Shown piece by piece: positions 40,797 through 52,579 of a DNA stretch of 64,000 nucleotides. The position numbers and the translations under genes are program-made. The DNA is from Maylandia zebra (Eukaryota; Chordata; Actinopteri; Cichliformes; Cichlidae): contig NC_135170.1 in NCBI RefSeq assembly GCF_041146795.1, positions 25,724,033-25,788,032 on the forward strand, in the 5' to 3' direction. The first letter of the stretch is position 1. Every line of letters starts with the position of its first letter. The notes under the pieces are model-generated. The model was given only the letters and a program-made list of their open reading frames with translations. It ran no database searches and had not been told where the DNA came from.

Positions 40797-43700
40797 TCTT
40801 CTACACAGAGCTTTGATGATATGACAGGATCCAAAGCCACTCCCATGTGCTGGACGGCTACTTCTTAGCCTCAGAAATAAGTGTTAATATCGCAGCTCAC
40901 ACAGGCATGCTGTGTTGTGTTGTGCATGCAGATTGTGCTTTCTCAAATAAACACCACCTCTGAGAAAAAAAACATCGCTTTATCAAAGAGATTTTATCTA
41001 TTCAGATGTGCACAAATAATATTATCCTAGGGATGACAGAAGGGAGAATAGTGATGATAGAGTAGCTGCACCCTCGGTGATCTTCTCATTACACTTATGT
41101 TATTATCGCCTCTAGTTATTTGAGAAGTTTCTGAAGTCTGTGTGTAATAAAAGAGGTGACTAAGAAACAATGTCCAAAATAAGACTCAGGGTGGGAGTAT
41201 AAATAGAAAGAAGTCATCAACACTGGAACATTTTTTCTCTGTTAAGTTTAGCTTTGGACATGAGGCTTTTAGGAAGTGACACATCATTTTTCCATATCCC
41301 TTATGGTAGTCCTTATATTTCAAAAAAGGTGTGCAAACAGTCACATGGTGGTCATGGCGGTGGATTTGTCCATTTTAAACATCTATAAAAGCAAGCTGGC
41401 CTGTTTCTTATTAGAACAATCAACCCACCCCAAATTAGGTTGAGTGTGTTGATGGGAAAAGGGCACAGGGATTTCTGAGGAATTTGTAGTCCAATTATTA
41501 TATTAGTGATGGAGTGAAAAAGATGTTGCTTCTTTTTTATGTCCACCTTTGCCTAAAAAGCTTCCTAACACATCTAAGCAAACCGTGTGAACTTTGAGAT
41601 TAATTTGGTCATGAACATTAAATAAAGTGGGTTAATTTTATTTTTAGCCGCCTGCCTTCTTGTTGAGATGCCAAAGTGAAAATTTGATTTGTGCTCATGC
41701 CAGAGCCAGGGTAGCAGTTCAGACACTAATAGCAACACAAGAGCCAACAAACTTAAACACACACATACTGCATATATATAAACACTACAGTCATGTAAGA
41801 GTTTGCTCTGTAATCATGTTTCAGCTGTTTACAGTGATACTCACTTGTAAATGGTTTCTAAATGGATGAGATCAAAATAATTAGGAAAACACATTATTGC
41901 TGCTTTGCTCTGTGGATTTATGTGTTCAGTCACATGATGAGGTTTGAAGGTATTACAGTTCACTCCTGATCAGCTACATAGAGTGGGAAAAATCTGTCAC
42001 CATGTGCTTGCCACTATGGATGTGTGAAGTCGAGAGTCTTTAAAATAGAGAGGACACTTTTAGTCAAGAAGGCTTTTCCACATACATTGCAGCAGCAATC
42101 ATCCACCATTTGGAAATTTAACTCAGTACCAAAAAGATCTGTATCACTGTGCATGTATTACATACAAATAAGTATCCCCTTGTAGCCAAATAGAGTGGGA
42201 GAGAGCCTTTAGTTTCACCACAAATTAACACATATGAAAGGAAGGTTTCAAGCTAGGCTAATGTAAAATTTAAAGAACACAAGTGAAAATATTCCTCTTG
42301 TATGTATGTGATGAAAAAAGACAAAGTATGAGCCACGATGATTATAATTGATTAAGTGAAAACTGTTTTTAGGTCCCCCTGCAATAGATTGGTAACCTGT
42401 CCAGGGTGTATCCTGTCACTCCCTCTTTCAAGTACAAAGATCAGCACTAAAATACATTTTCTGGTAGAAGAATTAACATTGGGAATAATTAAGGAATTCC
42501 TTATGTAAGTAAGATCCTAGAAAAGGTTTGGTATTAACAATACACTTACAGGCCTAAAACAGAATAGAAAAACAGTGAGGAAAGCAATTAACCAAGACTA
42601 AAATAATAATTGTAATAGTAATAGCAATAATAATACTTATAATGATAGTAACAAGTATGTAATATATGTAATGTTAACACTAGACTGTTTATAAATTCAC
42701 ATAAATTCTTTGACACAAAACAAAAAAGAAGGATTTTCTGTTTTATATGACAGATTCCAGGAACAACATCTAAGATCTCTGTTAAGAAGAGAGCAGTCCT
42801 AGGAACAGCTAAGAGACCCTCAAGCTCCCAGGCCTCTGGTAGAGGACATGATCTTGAAGGACTGACCGCCAGCAGGGGTGAGAGGGGATTTTTGTTGTTG
42901 TTGTTGTTTTTTTTACTATTAACAGCCTATTATGACAGAATAACTCCCAGTCAGTGTCCCAATGTGACCAAAACTGAGAACGCCTTCTCTTCAAACATAA
43001 TTTAAATACTGAAAATATGGTGCAAAAGTTGGCTTAACTTTCTAAAAGAAAATGTCTGACTATTAACAAAATAGTAATTATTTGTTATTTTAAGACATTT
43101 TAAAAACAACACTGAAATGTTTCGAATCACATGGTCCACTTTAATCATTTTCACATTGGAATGACAAATGTGGAAAGACAAAAGAGCATTGATGAGTAAG
43201 CAGAACAGACACTGTACAAAAAAAAAGCAAAAGAATTAAATGCTCAAAGTGTGTAAGTAAGTTGTTGTGAAACAAAACAACAGCATAGACCATTCATCAG
43301 CTCCTTCAAGTTTGAAGTCTTACTTTAGCGCAGTCAATCTTAAAAAGATTTCTTTTCTGGCTGAAGTGAGGTTAAGGCCAAACTGAACATAAACTCTAGT
43401 AGTACTACTAAACAAAGTATACCACAGAAATACAGTGGCTCACGTGGAAATTTAATTACATGGTGAATTACTTGTGCACCATTTAACTCTAGAATAAATG
43501 ATTAAAGTAAATGATTGTCAGTTTAACACGAAACATAGTGAATGTTTAATTTACCTTTAAAAAGAAAAACAAACTGACAGGGTATAATGGGAACTCAAGA
43601 TATTGCCTAATATGACCAATATTAGATGAGTTATGAGCAACTATGTACATTTTCCATACTAAATTTACACAGAAGAAATTAACTATTAATTTGCCTTGTA

Positions 43701-43893
43701 GTGTGCTGTATTAAATACATATTCTGATTATTTGATTTTTTTTTACCTAGTATTTCATTAGCAAACACTTACAATTTGACTTACTATTGTTATACTATTT
43801 GGCTTCAGTAACAGTTCTCATCTTACAACCATATTATTATTTCACTCCTTGATATTTGTTTTTTTAATCTCATCCTACTATGGTATAATAACT
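40797..43893. other. 3.1-kb intergenic stretch between TRIM and vac14; no gene
   Basis: No coding exon was identified. It includes the TRIM promoter, a short repeat fragment at about 42374-42425 (GGTAACCTGTCCAGGGTGTA, common in fish repeats), a TTG microsatellite near 42892-42907, and the presumed vac14 3' UTR (43.1-43.9 kb). Confidence 0.5.
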
Positions 43894-46266
43894 TCACATC
43901 AGCTTCCTGTCATGGTGATCAGAGGAACGCCCAGAGCGCTGGTGTCGTACCTCAAGGTGTTTGCTCTGGACACGTTCAAAATGCTGGAGCAGCTCACTGT
44001 AATCCACCTGAGCGTGAGAGGCACGTCTGGAAGCCACGTGCTGTTTAGAGTCCATATACTTGGATTCATCTACAGTCCTCATGAGCTCTGGATTGGGAAC
44101 ACAACTCAAGCGGTGGGAGAGCAGTTGAAAGGCCTGGCTCTGAGGCAGCAGCATCAGCAGACCGTACAGTGCCTTTATCAGGTATGGGTTGTTCTCCACA
44201 TCGAGGAGCTGCAGACGCAAGTATGTAAAAATGGGGCTTTCTATAAGCTGTACAAGCTTGTCGACCTCCATCAGAAAGTCAACTGTAACCTCGAGATTTC
44301 CAAACTTTTGGATCAAATCATAGGCATGCTTGTAGTTCTGCGTGAGGAAACAAAGTGAGACAGTCGCCACAGGGTTGTGGCACCAGGAACGATACAGGCA
44401 GCAAAACAAAGCACAGCTCTCCTGAGTGCGCAGGTCTTTCAGCTGGTTGCGCAACTCAAAGAGCTCAGCTGAGGTGAGCAGGATAGTGTTGAGTGTCTGA
44501 ACCATGGTGGATGCAAATTTAAGGTCCTCCTCCTTCAACAGGATGTCAGCCATGGAGTGGAAGATGTTCTCTGCATGAAGCAACAGACACAACTGTCTGA
44601 TGATGAAAGCTCCTCTGTTCTCCAAAAGCTTTCTCTCCAGACTGAAACGCTTGAGCAGGTTGATCATGAACTTGTAAAAATAAGAGTTCATACTGGGAGT
44701 GGAGGGGGATGAGTCCACCCCCTTGGATCCTGTGCTGGACTGCTGTGCAGGCTTCACACTCTCTGGTACCTTGAGCACCACTTTATTGTCAGCGTTGTCA
44801 CAGGACAAATTTTGGTCTGTTTGGCCAGCAGGGGATGATGCTATCTCAGCTAAGACCTCCAGATCTTTCAGTATGACCTCATCGGACTCATCGGACAGAG
44901 TTTTCAGGAGCATGGGAAAGAGACTGTCTGTGTGGCGGAACATTTTGCGTGGTGTCTTGATGTAGAGGTGATAAAGCCATTTAAGCACAGCTATGCGGGT
45001 CATCATGCCAGTGGAGGAGTCATGAAGGTGGCGGTCCAACACCTGAACAATGCCATCCAGGTCCAGAGTTACCTGAGGCCTATCAGCACTTGCTGGAGTG
45101 AAGAAACTGATATTGCTGAAACTAACAGACTCCTGGGATGCATTCAGCATATCATTGCTGTCTGTCTCTGTTTTGGGCTTGTCATTTTCCTTAGATGGTG
45201 ACCCTGTGCTTTCACGCCTTTCCTCCTCCTCTTCCTCATCATCCTCAGGAGTGACCAGTTTCATTAGACTGTAATTACAAGCACTAGCAGCTTCTTTAGT
45301 ATTCTTCTTTCTGTCATCATAGGAAAGGCAAGGCAGCACTGCAGTCAGGATGCCAGAAGAGTACGGAAGCATCACTCTGCCCGCAAGCTGGATGAACTCC
45401 CTCATCCATGTCATAGCTGTCAGCTGGATCAGATCATTTGTTAATTTGGTCTCATCTGCAGCCTGGCAGTGGATAACCAATATGTTGGCCATCTCAGCAA
45501 ACTTCACAGTAGAGGGAATCTTCTTAATCTCCTTTAGAAACTCTCCAAGCACCACCTCGCAGGTCTTTCTAATCTCTTTGCTATTGTCCCCCATGATCTG
45601 GAAGAGCCCATCCAAGATCTCAGGGAGATAGTCTAACAGGTGGATGTCTGGCACAGACTCCAGAACATGAATCCAAGAAATTATAAACTGCCTGGCATAC
45701 TGATTGTTGGAGTAGATTCTCTCTCTCAACAGTGGAACAAATGCCACTAAGTCAAAACTGTTGCTTTCGGTGACAATGTCTTTCAGTAGTCTATCAAGGA
45801 GTTCAGATCCGCTTTTTACATTTGGGTCAGGATCTGCTGCAAGTTTGCTGAGACCATCAAAAAGCAGGTTGAAGTGGGGCAGCACAGCTCCCCTAGCCAC
45901 TTTGACTATGTTATAGAGGGCCTCACAGGCGTAGTAGCGCAAGCGGCTGTCTGAGTCATTGAAACACGTGAGTACAGGCTCAATGAGCTCCTTCAGATAC
46001 AGACCCGACTCTTTTCCGAGGGCGATGGAGCAAGCTGCCAGTCCAATGAGACCCCCTTTCCGGCTGTGCGGGTGTTGAGAGAGGGCAAACTCCGAGGCTA
46101 AAATCTGGATCACATGTCTGATTTGAGTGGCGTTGTTCTGAGCCACAAACTCCCGCACCAGCTTCTCGATCTCTAGAGCTGCGACTTTCCTCTTTTCGTA
46201 CAGTTTATCATTCAGAGCCCTGACGATGTTGGGCGTCAACGGCGAAAAGTCTTTCTCCGTGTTCAT
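43894..46266 (-). CDS. vac14: VAC14 homologue, PIKfyve complex scaffold; single exon
   Basis: Scaffold of the PIKfyve-FIG4-VAC14 complex on endosomes, which controls PI(3,5)P2. One uninterrupted frame of 790 residues (human VAC14 has 782), starting [20 protein letters not shown] and ending near [20 protein letters not shown]. Near-colinear with mammalian VAC14: N-terminal HEAT repeats (for example [20 protein letters not shown]), an acidic variable linker (about 340-400, [13 protein letters not shown]), and a C-terminal FIG4/self-association region ([40 protein letters not shown]). Human VAC14 has many exons; here there is none of that splitting, so this is probably a retrocopy. The frame is full-length and conserved, so it is likely functional. 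Its start is only 357 bp from the divergent zinc-finger gene. Confidence 0.95.
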   Translation of the reverse strand: MNTEKDFSPLTPNIVRALNDKLYEKRKVAALEIEKLVREFVAQNNATQIRHVIQILASEFALSQHPHSRKGGLIGLAACSIALGKESGLYLKELIEPVLTCFNDSDSRLRYYACEALYNIVKVARGAVLPHFNLLFDGLSKLAADPDPNVKSGSELLDRLLKDIVTESNSFDLVAFVPLLRERIYSNNQYARQFIISWIHVLESVPDIHLLDYLPEILDGLFQIMGDNSKEIRKTCEVVLGEFLKEIKKIPSTVKFAEMANILVIHCQAADETKLTNDLIQLTAMTWMREFIQLAGRVMLPYSSGILTAVLPCLSYDDRKKNTKEAASACNYSLMKLVTPEDDEEEEEERRESTGSPSKENDKPKTETDSNDMLNASQESVSFSNISFFTPASADRPQVTLDLDGIVQVLDRHLHDSSTGMMTRIAVLKWLYHLYIKTPRKMFRHTDSLFPMLLKTLSDESDEVILKDLEVLAEIASSPAGQTDQNLSCDNADNKVVLKVPESVKPAQQSSTGSKGVDSSPSTPSMNSYFYKFMINLLKRFSLERKLLENRGAFIIRQLCLLLHAENIFHSMADILLKEEDLKFASTMVQTLNTILLTSAELFELRNQLKDLRTQESCALFCCLYRSWCHNPVATVSLCFLTQNYKHAYDLIQKFGNLEVTVDFLMEVDKLVQLIESPIFTYLRLQLLDVENNPYLIKALYGLLMLLPQSQAFQLLSHRLSCVPNPELMRTVDESKYMDSKQHVASRRASHAQVDYSELLQHFERVQSKHLEVRHQRSGRSSDHHDRKLM

Positions 46267-46623
46267 TTTCGCAGCTGCGTTGGTCCCGGATGCGGTCTGC
46301 TCAAATCTGCGTCGATATGCGAGGAAACGTATTGCATTTAATTAATTTGATGAAGAGACAGTCAGCTGCTTCTGCTTTCATTTGCTAAACCAGGAAGCTT
46401 TCTAATACAACGCAGCTGACCGGTTACATCCACCGGAAATACGTCACAGTTGCAACATTTATTTGGGTCCCGCTTTGTGTGTATCGTTACCTCAGATTAG
46501 CTTGATTAGTTACGTGTTCAGCCAATGAGCGTTTTCGTTTTCTTTGCTAGCTAACGACATCGCACGTTGGATTTTAAGCATACTTTCTCTGAGCTGTTTG
46601 TGTCGTAGCCACAATCAGCAGCC
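46267..46623. promoter_or_regulatory. Short divergent intergenic region between vac14 and zinc-finger gene A
   Basis: The 357-bp gap separates two oppositely oriented start codons. It contains TACGTCAC near 46439-46446 (ATF/CREB-like half site) and CCAATGAGCG near 46523. No TATA box is obvious. It looks like a bidirectional promoter. Confidence 0.6.
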
Positions 46624-48635
46624 ATGGCGAGCCGCCGCTCTTTTCACTCGCAGCTCTCGTCCATCATGGAGACGATGGCCAGGTCTGCTTTGAGCCAGGT
46701 CTGCAAACTTGTGGACGAAGACTCGGCTGAGCTGCGGCAGGAGCTGTCTCAGCTCCTGTTTGCAAATTCAGCCCTGGCAGAGAAAGTAAACAGCCTGGAG
46801 TGCAAGCTGACTATAGTGAGAAGCGACGCCCCTAGTTTGTGCAAAAGTTATTGCAGTGTGGGTGTGCAAACTATGTGCTTCAGAGACGAGGATGCTGCTG
46901 GTAGCTGAATTTATTCGCAAAAGCAAATCTGATTTCGTGATCGCCATCACTTTTGTATTTCGTTGTGTGTTTATTTCATACTTTTATTGTTTGACCTTTC
47001 TTTAGTGCCTGGGCCTCCCACCATAGAGGGAATCTTTGGGAAAGATTGGTGCATGAATCTATGGAAAGACAGAGACCCGTACAGTCTGCAGAGATACACA
47101 GACTCACCACAGTCCCCTGATAAGGTGAGAACAAGTTAGACTCGGGTATGACGTATTTGCTGTCTTTATGCCTATGAGCAATTTATAACAGAGTTTCCAG
47201 ACAGGCAACATATATAAATGGTTTAATATAGAATACTGATTACCAGGGTACACACATTCTGCTTATGCACATTGAAAAGCAGACCTTATTTTAAATGTGT
47301 TTAATAATAAAATGTAAACAAAGTAATGCTAAACAATTCATTTGGAATAATATGGCGTATTTATGATATTAAAAAATCTAAACACGTGCACATCTTCCAC
47401 AGCATCTTTTTGTTTTGGTTTTATATCAAAATTTGCTGCTGATCATTTCATCATTAGTTACAACTGACAAAGCGTTACTGTTACAAACATATTGCTGTAT
47501 TAAACTACAATTTAGGATCGGATGTTTTCTGTTTTGTAGTCTGTGACAGCACTATCTGACCAAATAACTGTGACTGAGATCAAAGAGGAAGACTACGAGG
47601 GGGATGCTGTCAGTCGCTGCCAGCAAGAAACGCTCAGCACAGAAGGTAAGTGAGGGAAGAAGAACTTAGCCAGGGGAATATACCCTGCAGATGTAGCAGC
47701 TTTAGTAGCTTTTTCAGTGTTTGAATTTTTGCTTTTGTGCAGCAGAACATGAAGACAGCGTGGCTGAGGAATCAGAGCAACTTTCTGTTGGTTACACGTT
47801 CGATGGCAGCACTTGCAGTCTGTCTTTTGATCAAGATGGGGAACAGGTTGTATCGGTGGGTGGTATTGAAGAACCATCTGTGCAGGTGGTATCCATCAAT
47901 GATACAGAAGAAGCTTTCAGCACTCATATCATTCCAATCGAAGAGGATGACAACGATGATGATGATGTTCAGTTTGTTCAGGAAAGTCAGCAGGAGCCAG
48001 CAGTGAACACTACTGAAGTTGGGCCCAGCCATGAGGAGCAGCAAACAATGCCAGTAGACGGTACAGAAAAAGACTCTGCTGTGGATAAAGAGTCTCACGA
48101 TGACTTTAATGTGCGTAACACAGAAACTTCCAGAAATCAAAACAGAGAGAGATTTACTTGTCAAATATGTAACAGGACATTCTTTCACAAGGGCACTCTA
48201 ACACACCACATGAAGTCACACAAGTCAAACTTTTGCAGCATCTGTAAGCAACACTTCCCACACAGGAACAAGTTAAACTCACACAGCTGCCTGCCTCCAG
48301 TGCCATCTCACAGAATCAGTAAGTCGTGCGAGTTGTGCGGGAAGAGCTTTGCCAACCCATCAGCTCTGAGGATTCACTACGTTGTCCACACAGGTGAGAA
48401 ACCCCACAGGTGCAGCTTATGTGGGAAAGGGTTTACCCAGAAAGGCAATCTGAAGTGTCATCTGCGCATCCATACGGGCGAGAGACCGTTCCGCTGTGTT
48501 AAATGTGGGAAAACCTTCACGCAGAAGGTGAACCTCAACCATCATTTAATGGCACATAGAAATCGAGAGGTTGTAGGCGAGAGGCCCATACCTAGGAGAC
48601 ACGTGAAGAACATGATAGCAGCAGTCAGTCAGTAA
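46624..48635 (+). CDS. C2H2 zinc-finger protein A with N-terminal coiled coil
   Basis: Probable DNA-binding nuclear factor. Exons 46624-46900, 47006-47124, 47540-47645 and 47743-48635. Exon 1 encodes an amphipathic helix (RSFHSQLSSIMETMARSALS, on to LRQELSQLL); exon 2 has IEGIFGKDWCMNLWKD; exon 3 has VTEIKEEDYEGD, a SUMO-type motif; exon 4 has an acidic stretch (PIEEDDNDDDDVQF) then fingers: FTCQICNRTFFHKGTLTHH, FCSICKQHFPHRNKLNSHSC (degenerate), SCELCGKSFANPSALRIHY, HRCSLCGKGFTQKGNLKCHL, FRCVKCGKTFTQKVNLNHHL. TGEKPH- and TGERPF-type linkers join the last three. The acceptor of exon 4 is a tandem CAGCAG, so isoforms differing by one Ala are possible. Paralogous to zinc-finger genes B and C downstream. 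Individual orthology is not recognised. Confidence 0.9.
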
Positions 48636-49754
48636 CAAACTGAAGTAACTTATCAACTTTGACGCCTCTTCTACGGTTTTAAAACTTTAGCAAAAGGATA
48701 GTTAATGTTACGTCTGTAATAAATTGTAGTCTGTAGTGTTGTGCTTAAAAACTCCTGTATGGAAGAAAAATATTTTAGTAGTTTGGTGTTTTGACTTTAC
48801 AAATAAAATGCAAATGTTTACATTATGATATAATTTCTTACATTTTCTACTTTTTAAAATTGCTTTTTTTGTTCAAAACTCACAAATTTGTCAGTTTTAG
48901 TTACAAGGTTTATAACGATGAACGTGCATGTGAGTACAAAGGGGAGGAGTTTCAGGAACAGATTTTTCTTTGGTAAATATAATTCACTGAGCTGGGTCAG
49001 CGTAGACTGTTCAGGGCAATTATTACAGGAACATTTGTTGTAAATCTCCGTTTGGACATTAAGACAGTTCAACACAATATAAATATTTATTTCAAACAGT
49101 AACACTACTTAATCTTGAAACTTTTTGGAATTCATTCAAATATTATATGACAAACACAAGCATTTTTTTTTTAAATATCAATAACATTTTTTTCAAAGAA
49201 ACAATGTATGTTGCCTAAACATAAGTCTAGGCATATGTGGAATATAAAACATGACACAAACTGATTTAATCTACTTCTATTTTGATGTGAAGAGGTAGTT
49301 TGAAGGTTTATGCTACACATGTGCAAATCATGGAGAACCTGCCTAAAGTAATTATTTTGCCACCAGCTTGGGCAAGCCTTTTGTGGTCTGAAACATGAGG
49401 TATTTAAACATGTTACACGTGCATGGATGAGAAGCCAGCAAAGCTTTTTTTGTTTTTGTTTTTTCATCATGGATCAGAAGTTCTCTCTCATTTTTGATCA
49501 TTTCCTTGTTAAGCGTGATGTGAAATGTCTTGGGGACTCCAACCTGTCAAACTGAATCCCATCAGTCTAATGGCTCATTTAAAAAAGGACACATTTTCCA
49601 TACTGTTGTTGGCTGTTGCTGAATTTGCATTTGTAACAAAGCTAAAAGCGTGCCAAAGAATGAGCAGTAATGATAACCACATGGGCATTAAAGTTGGTTT
49701 TGTAATAGAACAAGTATTTCAAATCTTCATAATGTTTTTAAACCACGTTGAGGG
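48636..49754. other. Convergent 3' UTRs of zinc-finger genes A and B
   Basis: No coding exon. AATAAA signals near 48717 and 48802 suit gene A. Gene B, minus strand, ends at 49755. Confidence 0.5.
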
Positions 49755-51346
49755 TTATATGGACATGTTGGCAGATGATGAGCAACTGTGGGTGATACTG
49801 AGAGCACTTCTGTCAAAAGCTTCTGGTTTGACCGACAAATTAAAACACTGGTGGTGATTTAAACCATACTTGTACGCATAACATTTCCCACAATCCACAC
49901 AGCTATAAGGCTTTACACCCGTGTGTGTCCGGATATGTATATTCAAAGAGCTTTTCTGAGAAAAACTTTTTCCACAGTCTGGACAGCTGTACGGCTTTTC
50001 ACCCGAGTGCACACGTTGGTGCAGTTTCAGGTACGTCTTCTGTGCAAACCTCTTTCCGCACACTGGGCAGCTGAAGGGCTTCTCGCCCGAGTGTCGCCTA
50101 ATGTGGACTTTCAGGCTGCTTAAATAGTTGAATATTTTTCCACAAAATAAACACTCAAACTGTTTGGTTGGCTTCACCGGTTTTTCCTGAAGGTTGAGTT
50201 CTTTGGTTGCGTTCATGTGAATACTGTTCGTATAGTCTGAGTATTCTGTGGCAACTGAAGGAGGATTTGTGTTGTTAATCAGAGCGCCCATCGCCGCATC
50301 GTCTATTAATTTGTCCATAATTGTCGGCTGTGCGCGTTGCTGTATTTCACTGTCAGTCGTCATAGAGAAGTTGTTCAATTCCCCCGAGTGAAGTTGGAGA
50401 TCATCAACAGATCTTTGAAGCATGCTGTCCTCTTCAAACATCCCAACAACTGTTAAAAAGAGAGCCACTGTAAACCAGTACACACACAGGACGGGATTAT
50501 GACTTGTGTTTGGTGTCTTTTTAATATGCACTTACTTTTTCTGTTGTCTGTGAGCCTCCTCTGCTGTCCAATGGGATAATCATCAAACATCTCCTCCTTG
50601 ACAAAAATCAGATCAGGTTCTCTTTCCATCATATTGATTGCCTACCAACAAGAAATGACAAGTAGCTATGAACACAGCAATCATTCAGCTAGTTTGCTGC
50701 TTGTTACAAATACAAAACTTAAACCCAGACTCCAACTGATTCACCAACCGCAGCTCCCATGCTGGTTGTAGCGGCAGTCTCCACTGGTTCTCTTCTTTGA
50801 GAGGGCAGCTTCTCTTCTCTCCACAGGTCCATGCACCAGTCCTTCCCAAAAACTCCATCAATGGCTGGAGCAGGTTGGTGCTGTTCTGGAAGAAGAGAAA
50901 CATGCAACATTGGGACTTGCTAGAGAATGATGATCACCAGTATGCAGAGTAGAATCTCAGAAGAGATTATATGCAATAAAGCTATTCGGTCCACTGTAAT
51001 TCTAGCCCCATACTATAAATATCATGCAGGATGTGGAAGCCCCCTGGTATGTACCAGTCTGCACCGATTTCTTACCTGCAGGGTGCCGATCCCGGCGACT
51101 GACGCTGTTGTTGACGTGTTCGGGGTACGTCTGTGCCCCCCTCGCTGCTCTCAGCTGGACCTCCAAAGAGTAGCACCTCTTCTTCAGCGCCTCGTTCTCC
51201 GTCTTCTGCAAGGATATCTCGGTGTGAAGGACGGAGGAGCACTCATCAGCCAGGTTGCCTATTTCAACCAGAGCCGCCTTTGTTAGCTTATCCAGAATAA
51301 CGGCCAGCTGCGTCCTAAAACTGCGGTTTGTGGTGTCGCACATCAT
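49755..51346 (-). CDS. C2H2 zinc-finger protein B with N-terminal coiled coil
   Basis: Minus-strand exons 51076-51346, about 50749-50885, 50536-50641 and 49755-50450. Exon 1: coiled-coil helix (RSFRTQLAVILDKLTKAALV); exon 2: IDGVFGKDWCMDLWREE; exon 3: DLIFVKEEMFDDYP; exon 4: three clear C2H2 fingers (FECLFCGKIFNYLSSLKVHI, FSCPVCGKRFAQKTYLKLHQ, YSCPDCGKSFSQKSSLNIHI) with SGEKP/TGVKP linkers, plus a fourth (YSCVDCGKCYAYKYGLNHHQ) whose last zinc ligand is irregular (HHQC). Phases fit throughout, but the exon 2 donor is a weak GTTGGT chosen because it keeps frame. Same plan as gene A; probably an old local duplicate. Target unknown. Confidence 0.87.
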
Positions 51347-52579
51347 TTCGTCAGCGAGGCTCAGTATTTGGAAATATTGAAACGATTCTCAGCGTAGGAA
51401 CGCAGCTCCTTTAATCAAATGTGAAATGTACAGCTGTGCCGCAAGGAATTGTGGGAACACGCTTTCTTCGCCCCCACCCCCAAGCTGCTGAAGACAACAC
51501 AGTGGAAAATTCAACGCAGCATTAGAATATGTTTTCTGCCTGCACAGATGTTTTATCTCCCTATTATAACAATATATGTGGAAATAAAGACATCTCTTTA
51601 AAATCACACCTTATTGCCAACCTCTCCACCACACTGTCCGTGCAATTCACAGCCCTGCGATGGCAAGGAACCACTGTGAATTCACATACAACGAGCAAAG
51701 TATAACAAATAAATGTATCTTTTTATTTTATTCTCACAGCGTCTGTACTTATTTAGAATATACACAGTAATGTTGAGCGCCCTCTCTCGGTCACTGTTAA
51801 AATCTGCAACACAACTTTGTTACCAGCATGATAAGTATCGGTGTGACTTTTAGCAAAATGAATGTCACTATGAAGAACATTCATTCATTCATTTTGTGAT
51901 TGTTAGTTAATAGTAGAAACTGGCATGATAATAGTTTCATTGATATGGCTTTTTAAATCACTCTATTAGAATCACTTCCCTCTAGTGGTAACAATGAAGC
52001 ACTTTAAAATCCTTCATTCAGATTTTTTTAAGATTAAGAATATTTTCTGTTTAATTATGATTGTTTTGTGAATGGGTGATATAGATGGCATAGTGGTCCA
52101 CTGGATAGCAATGTTTCCTAACAGCAAGAAGGACTTAGATGAAGATCCACTAACCTTCTTACTCTGAGTCAACATTGCTAACCATTTCTTCACCGCATAT
52201 AGTTATTATATAGCGTACACACAGCATATATCTGTATAGCTAATTTAATTAACTAATATAAACATAACATTAAGCCCACAATCTCAGATGGGTATGGACA
52301 AGTCACAAATTTCTGTTGTGGGTCTGAACCATCTCAAGTAATGCCAGCCCAAGGAAAATGCTGTCAAATGCTTTACTTGTGTTTCCCTGACTTAAAAATG
52401 TAAATATGCAACTGTGTAACTTAGAGTAATTTTTTTTTAAACCACACACACACACACACACAGTAAATGCATCCAAAATATTAAACCATTTGAAAAGCAA
52501 GCATCAAAAACTCAATTCTGGAACAAATATAACTTTATTTTCCAGAACAAAAATACAGATGTTACATATGATTGATGTC
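51347..52579. other. Intergenic gap between zinc-finger genes B and C
   Basis: No gene seen. It holds the gene B promoter, a CA microsatellite at 52443-52462, and the gene C 3' UTR. Confidence 0.5.
52443..52462. repeat. (CA)n microsatellite
   Basis: About ten CA units. Confidence 0.9.

Noticed and set aside
43849-44358. 169-residue plus-strand frame opposite vac14
   Set aside because: It is the shadow of the conserved vac14 coding strand.
47772-48188. 138-residue minus-strand frame
   Set aside because: It is antisense to the acidic region of zinc-finger gene A, with no domain.
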